From NCBI RefSeq assembly GCF_048544455.1, contig NC_133531.1, forward strand, positions 62,472,099 through 62,536,098: a stretch of 64,000 nt of DNA, written 5' to 3'. This DNA is from Silene latifolia. Lineage: Eukaryota; Streptophyta; Magnoliopsida; Caryophyllales; Caryophyllaceae. The position numbers were made by a program, and so were the translations under genes. Positions 10,441-23,544 of this stretch are shown piece after piece. The notes beneath the pieces were generated by a model, which saw nothing but the letters and a program-made list of their open reading frames with translations, made no database searches and was not told where the DNA came from. The stretch's first letter is position 1. Every line of letters starts with the position of its first letter.

Positions 10441-13400
10441 ATCGTAACTAAAGACAAATATGAATTTGCTTCTAAAGCCTCATATGAACCATTGCTAAGG
10501 ATCTCTTGTGAAGAGTATAGATAAAAGTTATTCGTGATCAAAAGGGTTTTTGATTCTTGACTAACATATCTACTTACAATGAATTGTTTCTCATATGCTT
10601 AATTGAGTTAAGTACTTTGAAACGTTACATCAGTTTGGTAACTAGATTTGTTTGAAATCAAAATTGACCAAAATACCGCAACCACTTCAATGAAAGTTTT
10701 AAGACTAAACAAACGAATGAAGAGTAGTCTTCATGAATTTCAATTTTGCTTCTCTTAGCAAAGACTCATTGAAATGAGTGGGAGCATTCTCTTAAACCGT
10801 TAAGAAAAGGATAAGGTTTTAAAGAAGTAAAATTAGAATGGAATTGATACAAGGTAATGTTAAAAGTAAAGTTATTGAGAATAACGATACTAAACCTATC
10901 AATCCCGACCGATAAAGTCTCCACTGTCTTAATTGTTGGACGCTAGAAAAGAAACTACCCCAAATTATTAAAGAATCAACAAGTTAGTTGTGAGACATCT
11001 AATGGGACCTTCTTCTTGAAATGTTTATTTGATTGACATAAATTTTGCTAGTACTACTTCGTCAATATTAGAAACTAGTGGAGGTTTTCATCATTGTATT
11101 CGATACATAAGATGATTATAATATGACGACTAGCATCAAATAATGTCGAGAGATAGAGTCATTGTGTAATCAATCTAGTTTAGGGTTTATAGTTGTACTT
11201 AATTATGACTATTAAGTGCATAAACTCTAAATAAGAATATAAACTTGTTAAGATACAAAAGAGGTTTCACTTTTGTGACCCTATACACCATGATTTGATG
11301 TATGGCTAGCCCATTATCAAGGTGATTATATTCTAAACCAAACTAGAATGATATATCATGTAGATGATGCAAGACTCAAATTGGTAACCCAAGATTGAAC
11401 CTTAGATTCTGGAATGATGAACGCAAAGAGTTATCGAGTACTCTTGAAACCATTAGATCTTATGGTATATGCGTATCTTGTATTCAAAGCAAGATGTCTC
11501 GTGCCTTTTGGTTGAAAAGGAGATCGAGGTTGTAAATCATTGATCCAAAATAGGTTGATCATTTTCTTTTACCAACAATTTAAGTTGACGCTAATGTGTT
11601 CACTTAATAAGGTAAATAGAGAAATCTTTGAAGAAGTTCAAAGCGTTCAAGGAATCACGATTTAGTCGTGATGGGATTATCAAAGTGAGGACTTTGATAT
11701 AAGCCAAAGGAAATGTGATATAGTATCACAAATTAATCTCTCTTAGCATGCATTATGGGATAATGTGTGGTTGGATAAGAAATCAAACGATATTCGATAT
11801 GGTTTGGACTTCAATCAAGTTACTTTGAGTTACTTGATCCTTTTGGGAATTTTATCATTTTGTCTAAATTATTTTTCCACTAAATCTAAAACGAATCATA
11901 TGAGATATGAAATGGTAGGGTACCATGTTTTTAAGTTTTCAAAAGAAAAAAATGATCATTTTTCCTTACTATAATCACGAGTACAACGAGTTTGTGGCTC
12001 GTGAAACTGTCTTTCTAGAATACAAGTTTATTTCTAGAAGAAAGAGTGGGAGAAATTATTCAAGAGCCACAAAAGAAGCCACAAAAGAATCGCAAGAAAC
12101 TGTTTTTCTTGGCTACATGACGTTGTTTCTTCGAAACCTAGGAGGTTGAACGCATCACTTGTTGAAGATGATGAATTCGTATTACTTTTAGAAAGTAAAG
12201 AGCTTGTAACTTACAAAGAAATTGTTTGATTCAAGTTACTTCTGGAAAGTAATGAATATATGACTTACATGAGAATGTTCAAGTCACAACTCAATACAAG
12301 GCTTAGAGCCATGAAAATCCGAAATAGATTCCAAGTGAATTGTTAGATATCAAAGCTTGATTGGTGGCAAAGGGTTTTGCACTAGTTGAAATGCTTAAGT
12401 CTATTTGGATCTTCTTAGGAATTGTGTTTCATTATGATGATATACATATAGCAAGTGAATCTAAAACCCACTTCTTCAATTAGAAGGAATGTATTCAATA
12501 CATGTCTTGAGTTTTGTAGATTCTTGCAATCCTAAGATAATGTGAAACTTAAGAGAGGGTCTTAAGTAGGACATCAATGAGTTGGAATCAATGTTTTGAT
12601 CATGTTATAAAAATTTTCTCGATAAGTCGAGAAGTTGTGTTTATACATGGAGTTTAGTGGGAGTTACGGAAATTTTAATCAGTCTTATATGTGGATGACA
12701 TATTGATCATTGGGAATGATTTGACACATATGGAGTATTATAATACATCTTTAATATCCAGATTTATGGAGATAAATCCACATGATATTAGCGTCAAATA
12801 AGGAGTCTTATGTTGATAAGATTCATGATTAGTTCAATCGAGTTGAACATATTTGATTGATTCCATTTGCTTCCGCTGCCGAATCAATTAAATAGGAAAT
12901 GATGTATAACACTTCATATACTTTGAGTATGATGAATTGTTTCAAATCGAATTTAAGTAATATTTACCAAGTAAGCCATAAAGATTACCCTTAAGTGCTT
13001 GCAGAAGCATTAAGGATGTAAAGCAAAGTGTTTTTGATGCAATTTTGTGTAAGGGTGTTACACAAATCACAATTGACAATTGAGATTGCGCATGGTTTCC
13101 GACAAATCAAAACACATCAGGATGGTTAAGATACTATTGTGGCTATGTTATTTAAGAAATAGATTTTCTAGAATCATTCTAGGCAATAAAGAACAATGAG
13201 AAATATTTACAACGGAAATTGAGTACACTTGTAATCATGGGATGTGCAAGAGAGATGAGTCCCGCACACTGTGAAAACAATGGGAGCTATTTTAAGGCAA
13301 GAAAGCCTATGTCTAGATTGGACCTAGACACATACTCAGAAAGTTTTGTAATGCAAATGTATACATTACGAAAGGAAAATAAGTATGTAGCAAGGTTGAG

Positions 13401-14280
13401 CAGGGAGTTGCTAAGACCTACTTACAATGCCTATTCATAGGCTTAACATGATGAGTCATGTCATTTCAATTGGATTGAGATGAACAACTACATACAAGAT
13501 CAAATTAGATTATAGAATATGAAATAATAATCAGGCATTGACTATTCATATGTGATAATCGCATTTGTCGTTCGAGTTTTACTTTAAAACTCTTTTATTA
13601 TACTTTGTTACATCCAAACAGGTTGTATGACCGTATTGAACCCCGTTAAAGTGAACCCGGATTAACATAGAATTCGCCCATAGTCACTTGTATGAGGTGA
13701 CGTCTCGAAGTGACTAGAGTGTGATGCGATTGATGGCAAGTTCAGTGCCATACAGTCATGTGAGATGACTAGTCGATCACATAGGCAGACTGTTATGAAC
13801 ACTTTGTCGGGCAGTGACCGCTTATAGAGTTCAAACAAATTTATATAGCCTGGTCGTGGCGAGAGCTACTATAGTATTCTAATGAGTCGATTCTTTTTAC
13901 TAAAGACTGTTCGCCTAAGATGGCACAGTTTCCTATTAGCTTTGATTTATGCTACTACGACCTTCGTAAATGGGGTCAAATGGGCATATTTTGGGTTATG
14001 ATGGTTGTGGCTAGTCGAAGGGAATAGTGCGATAGGAATTGTCCACCCTTTTGTCAAGGTTAAAACAATATCTTAGGGCCACTCGAGGAGTAATGAACTG
14101 GAAATGCGTGGCCACGCTCGGAAGGTATCTATGGTAGATAATTCCGGTCAAATCAGTTATTCTCCAGATCGAGGAAACCACTCTCGATATGATCACTTGC
14201 AAGTACGACCCGAAAGACACCTTGCATTGAGTGGGAGATAGTAATAGGACAAGAGAATTGGTGGCGCACACTTGTCGAGG
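10441..14280 (+). pseudogene. Decayed copia gag-pol
   Basis: Many stops and shifts, but pieces are readable on the plus strand. A protease-like stretch (SSILETSGGFHHC) lies near 11060-11095. An integrase piece (EKSLKKFKAFKES) lies near 11620-11660. FLEYKFISRRKSGR, typical of the integrase-RT connector, lies near 12015-12055. RT shows LVAKGFA at about 12360 and the catalytic LYVDDILIIGND at 12685-12720. An RNase H remnant lies near 13080-13150. The piece order supports copia; the sub-family is not decidable by eye. Confidence 0.8.
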
Positions 14281-14293
14281 ACAAGTGGGAGAT
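14281..14293 (+). other. PPT of copia element
   Basis: ACAAGTGGGAGAT lies immediately before the 3' LTR. Confidence 0.75.
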
Positions 14294-15592
14294 TGTTGGA
14301 GTAAGTGTCCCCGACAATAATGCGACCACAATTGTCGATCATATTGATCACATATTTAAATCTCATAACAAGAATACGAAAGGGATGATACAATACATAT
14401 ATAGTCAACTGGTCCACACATATCGGTAATGATTGGCTGGCTAGAGTTTGACATTTTGTCGTTTGACGGTGGTGATCGATTGATCCCTTGAGGTCACACC
14501 TAAAGTACGATTCCCTTAATTGAAAAAGGTTAATTAATTGTATGTCGTCTGATTAATTAATTCCTTAAAATTGAACAAATTATTATCATAAGAGAGAAAA
14601 TGACATCTTATTATAATGTGATTAAATAAGATTTTATTTAGTAATTTAAGAAGTTATATTACTAAAATTAATCGGTGTTTGCGAAACACGCGAGATGAAA
14701 TTGATAAGTTAGTTATAATTACAAGATGTTGTGAATTATACTAACTAGTATTTAAATGACCATTTTATGCGAAAGTAATTTTGAATTACTAGTCAATTTG
14801 TTAATTGTGATTTATTTAATTTGTAAATGATATTTAATTTGTTAAATATGCATTTTAAATTAAAACATGACATAAGACATGTCACATGTCACATGACATA
14901 CAATTGTACAATTGACACAAATAAAATGGACTCCATATTACACATGATAACCGAAAAATTGGTGGGAATTTTAGAAATTTTGTCTTATTCATTTGTCTAT
15001 GACATTTGATAGTGACTTGACTATGACAAAGGCTTACACTAATTAGTCTTGTGAAGACAAAAAGGAAAAAGAAAAAGGTCCTAAAACCACCCACACCCAC
15101 CGGTTTTTACATGCTACAATTGAGAGATTTTTCTCAATTATTTCGTTCTCTCATGTTTTATGAAAAACACAACACTCTCTCTCTTGTTCTTCATAAAAAA
15201 TTATTTTTATGAATCAAATGTGTACAAATCAATCACTAATAATACTAGTAGTAGTATATGAGTATTAGTAATCGATTTTAAGGTAAACCACATTACAAAT
15301 ATCTAGTACATATTATTTTGTAGGATTTTGGTATAGTCTTGGGTGCTACTTATTGGAGGGCTTCTATTTGAAGTCATGGATGATCATCCTAATGTATTTT
15401 CTAGCTCAAGAACAAATAAAGCTAGAAGACCTTCATTTCTGCCCATTTGGCCGAATTTTTGATGGTGAGAAAACGATTTTATCATCTCTTGTTATTTAGT
15501 TTGCATGCATAAGATCTAGTTTTAATTTTATGACTAAACTAAAATGTCACAAATATGAATATGTTAAGTAATGGAATTAAAGAAACCTAACA
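14294..15592 (+). repeat. 3' LTR of copia element
   Basis: 1299 bp, TGTTGGAG...CTAACA, followed by TSD GATCC at 15593-15597. Confidence 0.9.
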
Positions 15593-17725
15593 GATCCGCC
15601 ATTTGAAGCGTGATATTAGTGCACTTAAGCTCTCCCATTCCTAGCCTCTTGCACACCGAATATGGGATGACACTCACACTTGCCCCAAGGTCATATAGAG
15701 CTTTGTTGATAGTGGTGTCGCCATCGGTACATGGAATAGAGAAGCTTCCCGGATCCTTTAGTTTTGGAGGTGAACTTCCTTGTAGGATGGCACTACTCAC
15801 CTTACTGAAAGCATTAGTCTCAAGTTTCCGGATGGATTTCTTCTTTGTAAGAATATCTTTCATGTATTTCGCATAGGTCGGAACATGATTGATTAATTTC
15901 TTAAATGGAATTGAGACTTCCAAGTTTTTGACAATCTCCATAAACTTCCCAAGTTGTTCATCAAACTTAGGCTTAGCTTGACGACTTGGAAATGGAAGCC
16001 GAATCACAATAGGCTCTTTCTCTCTAGCCTTCTCTTCATTCTCCGTTGAAACTTCTTGAATGGTGGGTACTTCTTCTTTCTTAGAGTCTTCAACAACTCT
16101 TTCCTTGTCACTAGCATTCACAATATCTTCATCAACGGGCCTCTTCGGCCCTTCATACCTTGTACCACTCCTCAAATGGATGGCACTCACCGATTCTTGT
16201 CTTGCGGGATTACCTTGAGGTGGTAATTGCCCCTTTTGTCTTTGTGAACTTGAAGATGCTAACTGAGACATTTTTGTCTCCAACATCTTTGTGTGAGCTA
16301 GTATGTTGTTAATGGTGATGTCTTTTGCTTGGCTATCCTTTTGCATTTGAGTGAAAAATTCTTGTTGGTTCTTTTGCATTTGGAGGACCGCTTTTTGAAA
16401 ATCAAAACCTTGGTCATTTGTTTGATTGTATGGAGGTTGGTTTTGATAACTTTGGTTTTGATTTTAAAAGGGTCTTTGAGATTGGTTTCTCATGGGAGGT
16501 GGGGTGTATGTTGTTTGAGGGTTTTGAACATTTTGGCTTTTGTATGAGAGGTTGGGATGGAATTTGGTGTTTTCATTGTAATAGTTGGAATAAGGGGTAC
16601 CACTCTTGTGTGCTTGGAAAGCCTTCACTTGTTCACTTGTTCCCCTACATTCACCTTGGTCATGTCCCAAAGTTCCACAACTCTCACATACTCCATTTGG
16701 AATTGATGAAGATGCCACCATGGCATTAACATGATGCTTAGGCGATTTGGAGGCTTCTTCAAGCTTAGCCATAGCCTTCTCAAACTTCAAATTAATGGTA
16801 TCAATATGAGCACTAAGTTGGGCACCCAATTGAGTAATAGAGTCCACTTCATGCTTTCCTCCTCTAATAGCCTTACGAGGTCTACTATATTGTGAGTTAT
16901 GGACCGCCATTTCCTCAATCTTGTTCCATGTTTGATTATCATCAACTTCGGTAAACATACCATTTGATCCCATATTGAGAATGTTTCGGGAGTCTTCATA
17001 TAGACCATTCCAAAATTTTTGTACAAGGAACCACTCGCTAAGTCCATGACGTGGACAAGATCGGCAAGTATCCTTGAATCTCTCCCATGCTTCATACAAA
17101 GATTCCTCATCCCTTTGTTTGAACCCGGTGATTTGGGCTCTCAACATACTAGTCTTTTCCGGAGGATAGAATTTCTTGTAGAAAGTAAGTGCCAATTTCT
17201 TCCAAGAGTCAATACCTAGAGTAGGCTTATCAAGGCTCTTTAACCATTGTTTCGCGGAACCAATCAAAGAAAAAGGAAATAAGACCCATCGAATTTGGTC
17301 TTGAGTAACTCCGGTTTGAGAAATCGCATCACAATAGTCACTAAAAGTCTCCATATGAGAATGAGGGTCTTCACTAGGGATCCCCCAAATTGACTTCTCT
17401 CAACCAATTGTATAAATGCGGATTTTGCAATGAAATTACCGGTCAAATGTTGTGGTGTGGGAGTACCATTTGGTACGTTCTCCTCGGTTGGTACGGAATG
17501 TGATGAAAATTTAGGCATTATGGGTTTATTATGTGGTTGGTTTTGTATTGGGTTATCCTCTCCTTCTCTTCCAAAAGGGTTGATGAACTCAATATTGTTT
17601 GGTTGGATGTCCACAATTTCACCAATACCTCTCAAAGTATTTCTAGCAAGTCTTCCATTGTTGGTCAAAGTTCTTTAAATTTCAAGATCAATGGGTAACA
17701 AGTTACCTTGTGATCTCCTAGACTT
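15593..17725 (-). pseudogene. Gag and protease N-terminal part, family A copy A
   Basis: Structural Gag and aspartic protease of an Athila-like element. Gag shows METFSDYCDAISQTGV, LIGSAKQWLKSLD, FKQRDEESLYEAWERFK and a complete zinc knuckle (CESCGTLGHDQGEC, spacing C-2-C-4-H-4-C) that would bind RNA. The protease shows YDLGASVSVIPYSVC, the DLGAS form usual in Athila/Tat. Lesions: the start codon is AAG at 17723-17725 where copy B has ATG; a break lies near 17680; a frameshift follows SQFGG near 17385; a stop follows QRPF at about 16461; the protease is cut by the copia insertion at 15592. So copy A cannot make Gag, though its zinc knuckle and protease loop are intact. Confidence 0.85.
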
Positions 17726-17843
17726 GCAAAATATCAAACAACTTGAAAACAATTAGAACAAACCTTGAGGATTTTGACTTCCCCAACGTAAAGAAAGACA
17801 CAACTAAAAACAATCAAAGAAAATCAAATCAAGTTAACACCGT

Positions 17844-17860
17844 CCCCGGCAACGGCGCCA
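17844..17860 (-). other. PBS for tRNA-Asp, copy A
   Basis: The plus strand carries CCCCGGCAACGGCGCCA, the 3' end of plant tRNA-Asp(GTC) with its CCA. The minus strand is therefore the PBS, TGGCGCCGTTGCCGGGG. It is not a tRNA gene: nothing else of the tRNA is present. Confidence 0.9.
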
Positions 17861-17864
17861 TTTT

Positions 17865-18285
17865 TGGTTGGTGTATGGATTTCGGTTACTTGTCGTTAAG
17901 AGTTACCTATACCAAAACAATATTTATAACTTCACAAACTACTCTACTTTTAGTAAAGAGGTAAGTAAAGGTCGGATCCCAAGGGACGGGTATTAATGTA
18001 GGATTTTCGATTGCAATTGGTTGTATCTAAGAGTGTCATAATTTGGGTTGAGGTAGGAGATAACCTAAACTAATCAACAATATAAAAGTAAAGCAATGAA
18101 AACAAGCAAGATGATTAAAATGAGATGTCAACAATTGATTAGAAGCACTAGGGTGTCATGGGTTCATAGGGGATTCATGGGATTTGATCATACAAACATG
18201 TTCTCTACTAGATGCAAGCACTTATTGTTGTGCTAGGATCGAGTTGGTTTATATCTTACAATCCCTAAGAAGATTTGGGTCCCGG
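17865..18285 (-). repeat. Family A copy A 5' LTR (interrupted part)
   Basis: Begins TGGTTGGTGTATGG after five T from the PBS; matches 35141-35530. It is broken at CCCGG (18281-18285) by the next LTR. Confidence 0.85.
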
Positions 18286-20515
18286 TGTAACACCCCCATT
18301 TATTTAAGGCCTGGATTAGGACTCCTCAGATAAAGAAGGGTGTTACCATCTCGGAAACCCGAGGCAGTAGATAACAAAGGAAAAATAAACAGTACTTTAA
18401 ATAGAAAGTGATAAATGATTACAACTCAAATGGAACATGTCTCAAAACTGAAAATAAGTCTGATAGCTAAACTGAAATAAAAGTGGGCTAGCTCTAAGTC
18501 AGGTGATCCATGCTCGCTCCCTTGCCAGCTCTGTATGTCTCAACAACCTGTCAATCTGCTCCCCAGTAAATGGATCATCACGGGCGTACACGAATACGGG
18601 GTCAACGCGAGGTTGAGTATGTAATACGATATAATAAAGAATGCAATGATATGATCCTCCAATCTCAACTCCATCACACACATACCCGGAACGCCCAGCC
18701 ATACCGATCCCCGGCAGACTATATCAATCGACCGTCGTCGATATACCAGCTCGTAGCTGAGGACACCAGGGCAAGTCCTGCAGAACCCGCCTGGGCCTTA
18801 ATCGCAATAATCTCATCTCCTCCAACTCCAACTCCGATGAAAATGCAATGTATGAAACGTATGAAACAATAATGCTCAACAAGATAAATAAGATAATCAG
18901 ATATGTCATATAATCACCGAACATGCCAACTCTTTATAATCGTAAGAACTCAATCAGTGTATTCCCTACCTCGATCTTGAGTCAAATAGTCGGGTGCTCA
19001 GTAATATTCCACAATAAATTCGCCCTCTGAAAGATAAATAAATGATAAACAATTACTTAAACTATTCCCGTTCCCAAAATAGAAAGTTACTAAAAATAGA
19101 AACTTCTTAAAATGGAAAGTTTCCTTAAATGAAAACTTTCCCGATATAGCAGCTTTTCCATTTTAACAAACCCGGCTCAAAACCCGTCTCTAATTATTTT
19201 AAATAACTCGGGAGTTAAATTAACTAACTAACTACGATAACTTAAATAATAAAGAAAACGAATCAAAACCGACTAAACAACACGCCCAACCCACGACTTC
19301 CATCTCAATATCGATTTCAAACTCCAATAAATCAATAACCATGGTCACTCTGGACCGTAAACAAAACTCGGCTCAAAGGCCCCATAACTCATAACTCAAT
19401 ACCAGTAACCAATTTACATCTCAATTTCAATATCGATATTGTCAAAGGTTCAGAGAACCGTGCTCAACACTGAGAGTAAAACTCTAAGCTACTCACCCAC
19501 GAGTTAAGGTCAAAGGAAGCAACAATTCAAAAACAATTCAAAAAAAAAACAATCTCAACTGATCAATTCTTATTCTCGAAATCCAAGAAAAACAATGTTC
19601 GCACTTCGCACAGGAGTAGTAATCGCCCATCTTTTAAATCTTAAGCTAACTATAAAACATGTAAACTATATGTCGCTAGCTATTCTCCATTGATCAATTA
19701 TGAATGCCCTGCTTTACATCCCGTATTATTCCAACATTATCCAAGCTGCATCAAGGCTTATGTACGTACTTACTCCACATATTTCCATTAGAGTTCAAGC
19801 ATCACACTACCCATTAAAACTAGATCTAAATTAACCCCAACTTTAATTTCTAATCACTCATAACAACCCCTTTAACGAAAAGCATACTAATACTTACAAA
19901 AATAATAATAATTACTACTATGTAAAATACCAATTATTATAATCCATCACCTTGATTAATCCAAATCACATAAATTAAAAGATATAAATAATAAGTAGCA
20001 CATAATAACCCCGAATAATATTAATAATGATAGGATCGGTAAAATCGTGTTACCTTAAATATAGTGAAAACAAACTCGAATCATGCGCAGAGGCGCTTTA
20101 GAATGAGAACCCAAAACAACTTGAGAAAATTATGGAAGATGGTGTTTCAATGATGAGTTCAAGTCGATGATGATGCACAATAACTCACGCAAATTAAGAT
20201 AAGTATGTTTGATGAATTGATGAAAGTAGTTTTATTGGTAATTAAGAAAGACAGGAGATATGGAAAAGCAAGACTGGGTTAGGCGGCTCCGTTGTGAATT
20301 ATCAATTGCAAGTTGACAAGTGAAAACAATGAGGGTTTTGTTTGTGTACAAGTCATCTTAATATAAAATAAGAATTGACTAGAAATTGGAAGTCTTGGAA
20401 TATTAAATGAAGAGTTTATAACAATAAAATACTTTCTTAAAAATAAATTTGTTTTTTTTTCATAATATGATATATAAAAATATAAGAATATCAAATTCGA
20501 TTGTATGGGGTATTA
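18286..20515 (-). repeat. LTR of LARD-like family, minus strand, end-truncated
   Basis: The plus strand begins TGTAACACCCCCATTTATTT and ends ...GGGGTATTA, lacking only the final CA because the Tekay element inserted there. It is related along its length to the reverse complement of 51803-54047 (2230 versus 2245 bp). It contains the U5 hairpin CTCGG-N4-CCGAG at 18350-18363 and a GC-rich block at about 18690-18795 shared with 53480-53600. Whether it was a solo LTR cannot be told; the right flank is lost. Confidence 0.8.
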
Positions 20516-20923
20516 TGTAACACCCCCATACTCCAAGTGCCTTACCAGGACCACTCAGGTATGAGGACATCACCATCTCGGTCGCCCGAGGTATGATAAT
20601 AAAATAGACAAAACGGAAACAACATTTATTATAAATAGTTTAATGATAAATGCAATCCTCGAAACCAAACTGAAAGTACAATACATTATTCCAAACTATC
20701 TGTTCTCAACTGAAATGTAAATGAAAGCTAAACTACAGCGGAAGACTCTATCGTCATGTCGTGGCCATCCCAGCTATCCCCGTACTCATCTCTATACCTG
20801 CTCAATATCTGCTCACCATCCCTGAATGGATCACCGCAGGTTTTACAAAACAACACCGGGGTCAGTACTAATCACACAATCAATATAGATAACAATAATA
20901 AGACAAACAGACAAATTGAACCG

Positions 20924-20951
20924 CACACACACACACACACACACACACACC
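20924..20951. repeat. (CA)n microsatellite
   Basis: Uninterrupted CA dinucleotides inside the Tekay LTR. Confidence 0.95.
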
Positions 20952-21685
20952 ACCAACTCCCATCATCTCAATACTGACCGTCCTTTGGACCAGCCCGCCG
21001 ATGGGGGACCGCGATCGTTCCCACCTAAGCCCCGCTCATCGTACGAGCGATAACCCTGTCCATTAATGTGCACATCCCCTTTCGTGGCGGGTTCCACGAA
21101 GGGCGAAACTAGGGCGTGAGATCACTCCCGCAAGTGACCCCACTCAGCCGAGAACGCATCTCGAGAGCCAAAGAAACCAAACACAATCACAATCACAATC
21201 ACAAACACAATCATCATATCAAACAACTAACTACAGCACATCACCAATATCCCATTATGGGACTAATACTGAGTAGGAAATCCTACCTGGAAAGCACAAC
21301 ACGCAGACGGTATCTACAGCTGTATCAAAACGGCTCCTCTACGAATTCTCCTCCTACCATACAACACATAGATGCTACCATTCAATTACTACTTATAAAA
21401 ACCCCCAATTCCTAAATTAGGGTTTCATCAATCTTAACAAAACATAATATAAATTATATTAAAAGCTTACCCTCGACGCAAGGAATCCAACGACGCGAAC
21501 TACGATACAAATTGACCGTCTGAACTCCGGGAATTGTCAAGAACGCGATTAGGAAGAAGACTAGTTGCTTTCTCTCTTAAACAGGTTTTAGGTTTTGTAA
21601 AAAGTGATTTAGAATAAAGACGAATATGTTTAAATACCTTAATCGCGTAATTAACAAAACCCGAGAAAAACCCCCGCAAAACCGG

Positions 21686-21835
21686 ACACTCGATCGAGTA
21701 CCCAAGGTACTCGATCGAGTATTTCTACTCGATCGAGTGCCCCAAACTACTCGATCGAGTGCCCAACAGTCGAAACTATTTATCTTCGCAACTTGCCCTT
21801 ACTCGACAGAGTAAGGGCTACTCGATAGAGTACCC
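21686..21835. repeat. CTCGATCGAG cluster at start of Tekay LTR
   Basis: Four perfect TCGATCGA palindromes with flanking ACT/AGT, then two decayed copies (CTCGACAGAG, CTCGATAGAG). They lie 30-180 bp from the U3 edge. Confidence 0.9.
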
Positions 21836-21864
21836 CCCCCAAGACATAAATACGGAGTATTACA

Positions 21865-22103
21865 GTCTTCCCTCCTTAAAAGGAACTTCGTCCCCGAAGT
21901 TCAAACCACTACTAAAACAAAGGTACTCCAAAACATTACCGACTCAACAACCAAAACAAAACTCAACATAAAACACGCTACTTACCCAACTCATCCCGAC
22001 AACCTACCGACGCAACATACAAAAAGGTGCATAAAACTCTTAAAAACTGCTCGCGATCATCTCCTACCCCCCCTAAAAGAAACAAGGTTACGTCCCCGTA
22101 ACC
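21865..22103 (-). other. Two PPT-plus-hairpin modules, Tekay element
   Basis: The coding strand has GGTTACG-GGGA-CGTAACC (22086-22103) followed by a G-rich tract, then GAACTTCG-GGGA-CGAAGTTC (21883-21902) followed by AAGGAGGGAAGAC and the LTR. The second is the working PPT by position. The first overlaps the end of the last ORF. Confidence 0.7.
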
Positions 22104-22597
22104 ACACATACCTGATCAAAAAGAAAGGGGTAACGCTCTTTCATGATATCCTCTGCCTCCCATGTAGCTTCCTCGGTCTCGTGGTTAGACCAAAGGATCT
22201 TAAGCAAAACTGTCTCACCACTCCTGGTCTTTCTAACCTTTCGGTCTAGGATCTGCTTAGGCACCTCAAGGTATGATAAAGACTCATCCAGCTCTAAGCT
22301 CTCTGCCTCTAACACATGTGACGGGTCACTCACATACTTCCGCAGCTGCGATACGTGAAACACATTATGTACTCTCTCCAACGCAGCTGGTAAAGCCAGA
22401 CGATAAGCAACTTCCCCAACTCGCTCTAAGATCTCATAAGGCCCTATGAACTTCTGACTTAGCTTGCCTTTCTTCCCAAATCTCATAACTCCGCGCATAG
22501 GAGACATTTTCAGAAGAACCTTGTCCCCAACCTGAAACTCTATGTCCCGACGATGTAGATCTGCATAACTCTTTTGTCGATCCCTGGTCGCTCTCAT
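22088..22597 (-). pseudogene. Integrase C-terminus and chromodomain, Tekay element
   Basis: A 169-residue open segment of the polyprotein, out of frame with the upstream integrase segment. Residues about 20-95 are the integrase C-terminal domain (GDKVLLKMSP, FIGPYEILERVGEVAYRLAL, HNVFHVSQLRKY). Residues about 112-160 are a chromodomain (ILDRKVRKTRSGETVLLKIL, WSNHETEEATWEAE). Such chromodomains are known to steer integration to heterochromatin. The first Met is internal, so this is a fragment and not a separate gene. Confidence 0.88.
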
Positions 22598-23544
22598 CCG
22601 TTCCCGATCATCTTAATCTGTTCCACCATCTCATGTACCATCTCTGGTCCTAAAACCACCTTTGCCAAAGACTATCATCCCAACAGATTGGACTCCTACA
22701 TCTCCTCCCATACAAAGCCTCAAACGGTGCCATACCTATCTTTGGTGTGATAGCGTTGTTGTAAGAAAATTCTATCAGTCCAACCTCTCGCTCCCGGCCT
22801 ACCACCAAAATCCATCACACAAGCTCGCAACATATCCTCAAGGGTCTTGATTGTTCTCTCAGTCTGCCCATCTGTCGCAGGATGAAATGCTGTACTCATC
22901 TTCAAAGCTGTTCCCAACGATTCCTGCAACTCCTTCCAAAACCTCGATATAAACCTCGCATCTCTGTCAGACACTATGTCCTTAGGGACTCCATGTAACT
23001 TCAGCACGTTCTTTCGATAGGCCATAGCCAATTGTGCCTTAGTCCATGTATCTTTCATTGGAACAAAGTGAGCTGACTTGGTCAGACGATCTACTATCAC
23101 CCAAATCATATTGTTACCTTGTTGACTCTTCGGCAAACCCACAATGAAATCCATGGAAATGGATTCCCACTTCCACTCAGGCACCTCCAAGGACTGAACC
23201 TTACCTTGTGGTCTTCTCTGTTCCCCTTTAACTCTTTGGCATGTCAAACAACGGGACACAAACTCAGCTGTCTCTTTCTTCATCCCAGGCCACCAAAACG
23301 TTTTCTTCAAATCTTTGTAAAGCTTGTCTCCACCCGGATGAACTGAATATGGTGTGCAATGCGCTGTCATGATTGTCTTTTTCAACTCCTCATCATTAGG
23401 AACACACCATCTACCATCAAACCTCAAGCTACCATCTGTATGAATGGAAAAGCGGGACACTGTCCCTTTCTCTACTCCAGCTCTCCACTCCACTATCTTA
23501 GGATCCAAAGCCCGCTTATCCCGAATATCACCATAAAACTCCAT
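22598..23544 (-). pseudogene. Integrase segment, Tekay element
   Basis: Main frame 22720-23544. Zinc-binding region HPGGDKLYKDL...CLTCQRVKGE; catalytic core with D in ISMDFIVGLPKS, D in IVSDRDARF and E in DGQTERTIKTLE, the D-D-E triad of retroviral integrases. The frame is lost after FGGRPGARGW near 22745; the following ~120 bases still resemble integrase in another frame. Confidence 0.88.

Larger units (their letters stand above)
6859..15592 (+). mobile_element. Decayed Ty1/copia retrotransposon
   Basis: An 8.7-kb plus-strand element with LTRs 6859-8173 and 14294-15592, TG...CA ends, TSD GATCC, a degenerate initiator-Met PBS and a PPT. Remnants run in the order protease, integrase, RT, RNase H, which defines Ty1/copia. 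No long ORF survives, so it is non-functional. It lies inside the protease gene of family A copy A. Confidence 0.9.
1..18285 (-). mobile_element. Family A, copy A: pol-less Athila-like LTR retrotransposon
   Basis: A minus-strand element. Read from right to left: LTR (17865-18285, interrupted), tRNA-Asp PBS, gag, protease, spacer with a motif cluster, ORF-X, long 3' non-coding region, PPT, LTR (1-1439, cut by the window edge). The protease gene is split by a copia insertion at 6859-15592, and the right LTR by a non-coding family LTR at 18286. No RT, RNase H or integrase similarity is visible in any frame between protease and ORF-X, and copy B shows the same gap, so absence of pol looks like a family property. 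Assignment to the Athila/Tat side rests on the tRNA-Asp PBS, the DLGAS protease motif and ORF-X. Confidence 0.85.
20516..21864 (-). repeat. 3' LTR of Tekay element
   Basis: 1349 bp, plus strand TGTAACACCC...GTATTACA. Its first ~390 bases match 27458-27851. U5 hairpin CTCGG-TCGC-CCGAG at 20577-20590. The (CA)n run at 20924-20951 and an ACAATC-rich run at 21180-21210 lie inside. Confidence 0.9.

Noticed and set aside
17844..17860. tRNA-Asp gene at CCCCGGCAACGGCGCCA (also 35120 and 46212)
   Set aside because: Only the 3' end with CCA is present, next to an LTR. Nuclear tRNA genes do not encode CCA; this is a primer-binding site.
21686..21835. Origin of replication or bacterial regulatory palindromes (GATC-rich)
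   Set aside because: No bacterial gene context; all neighbours are plant retroelement parts.
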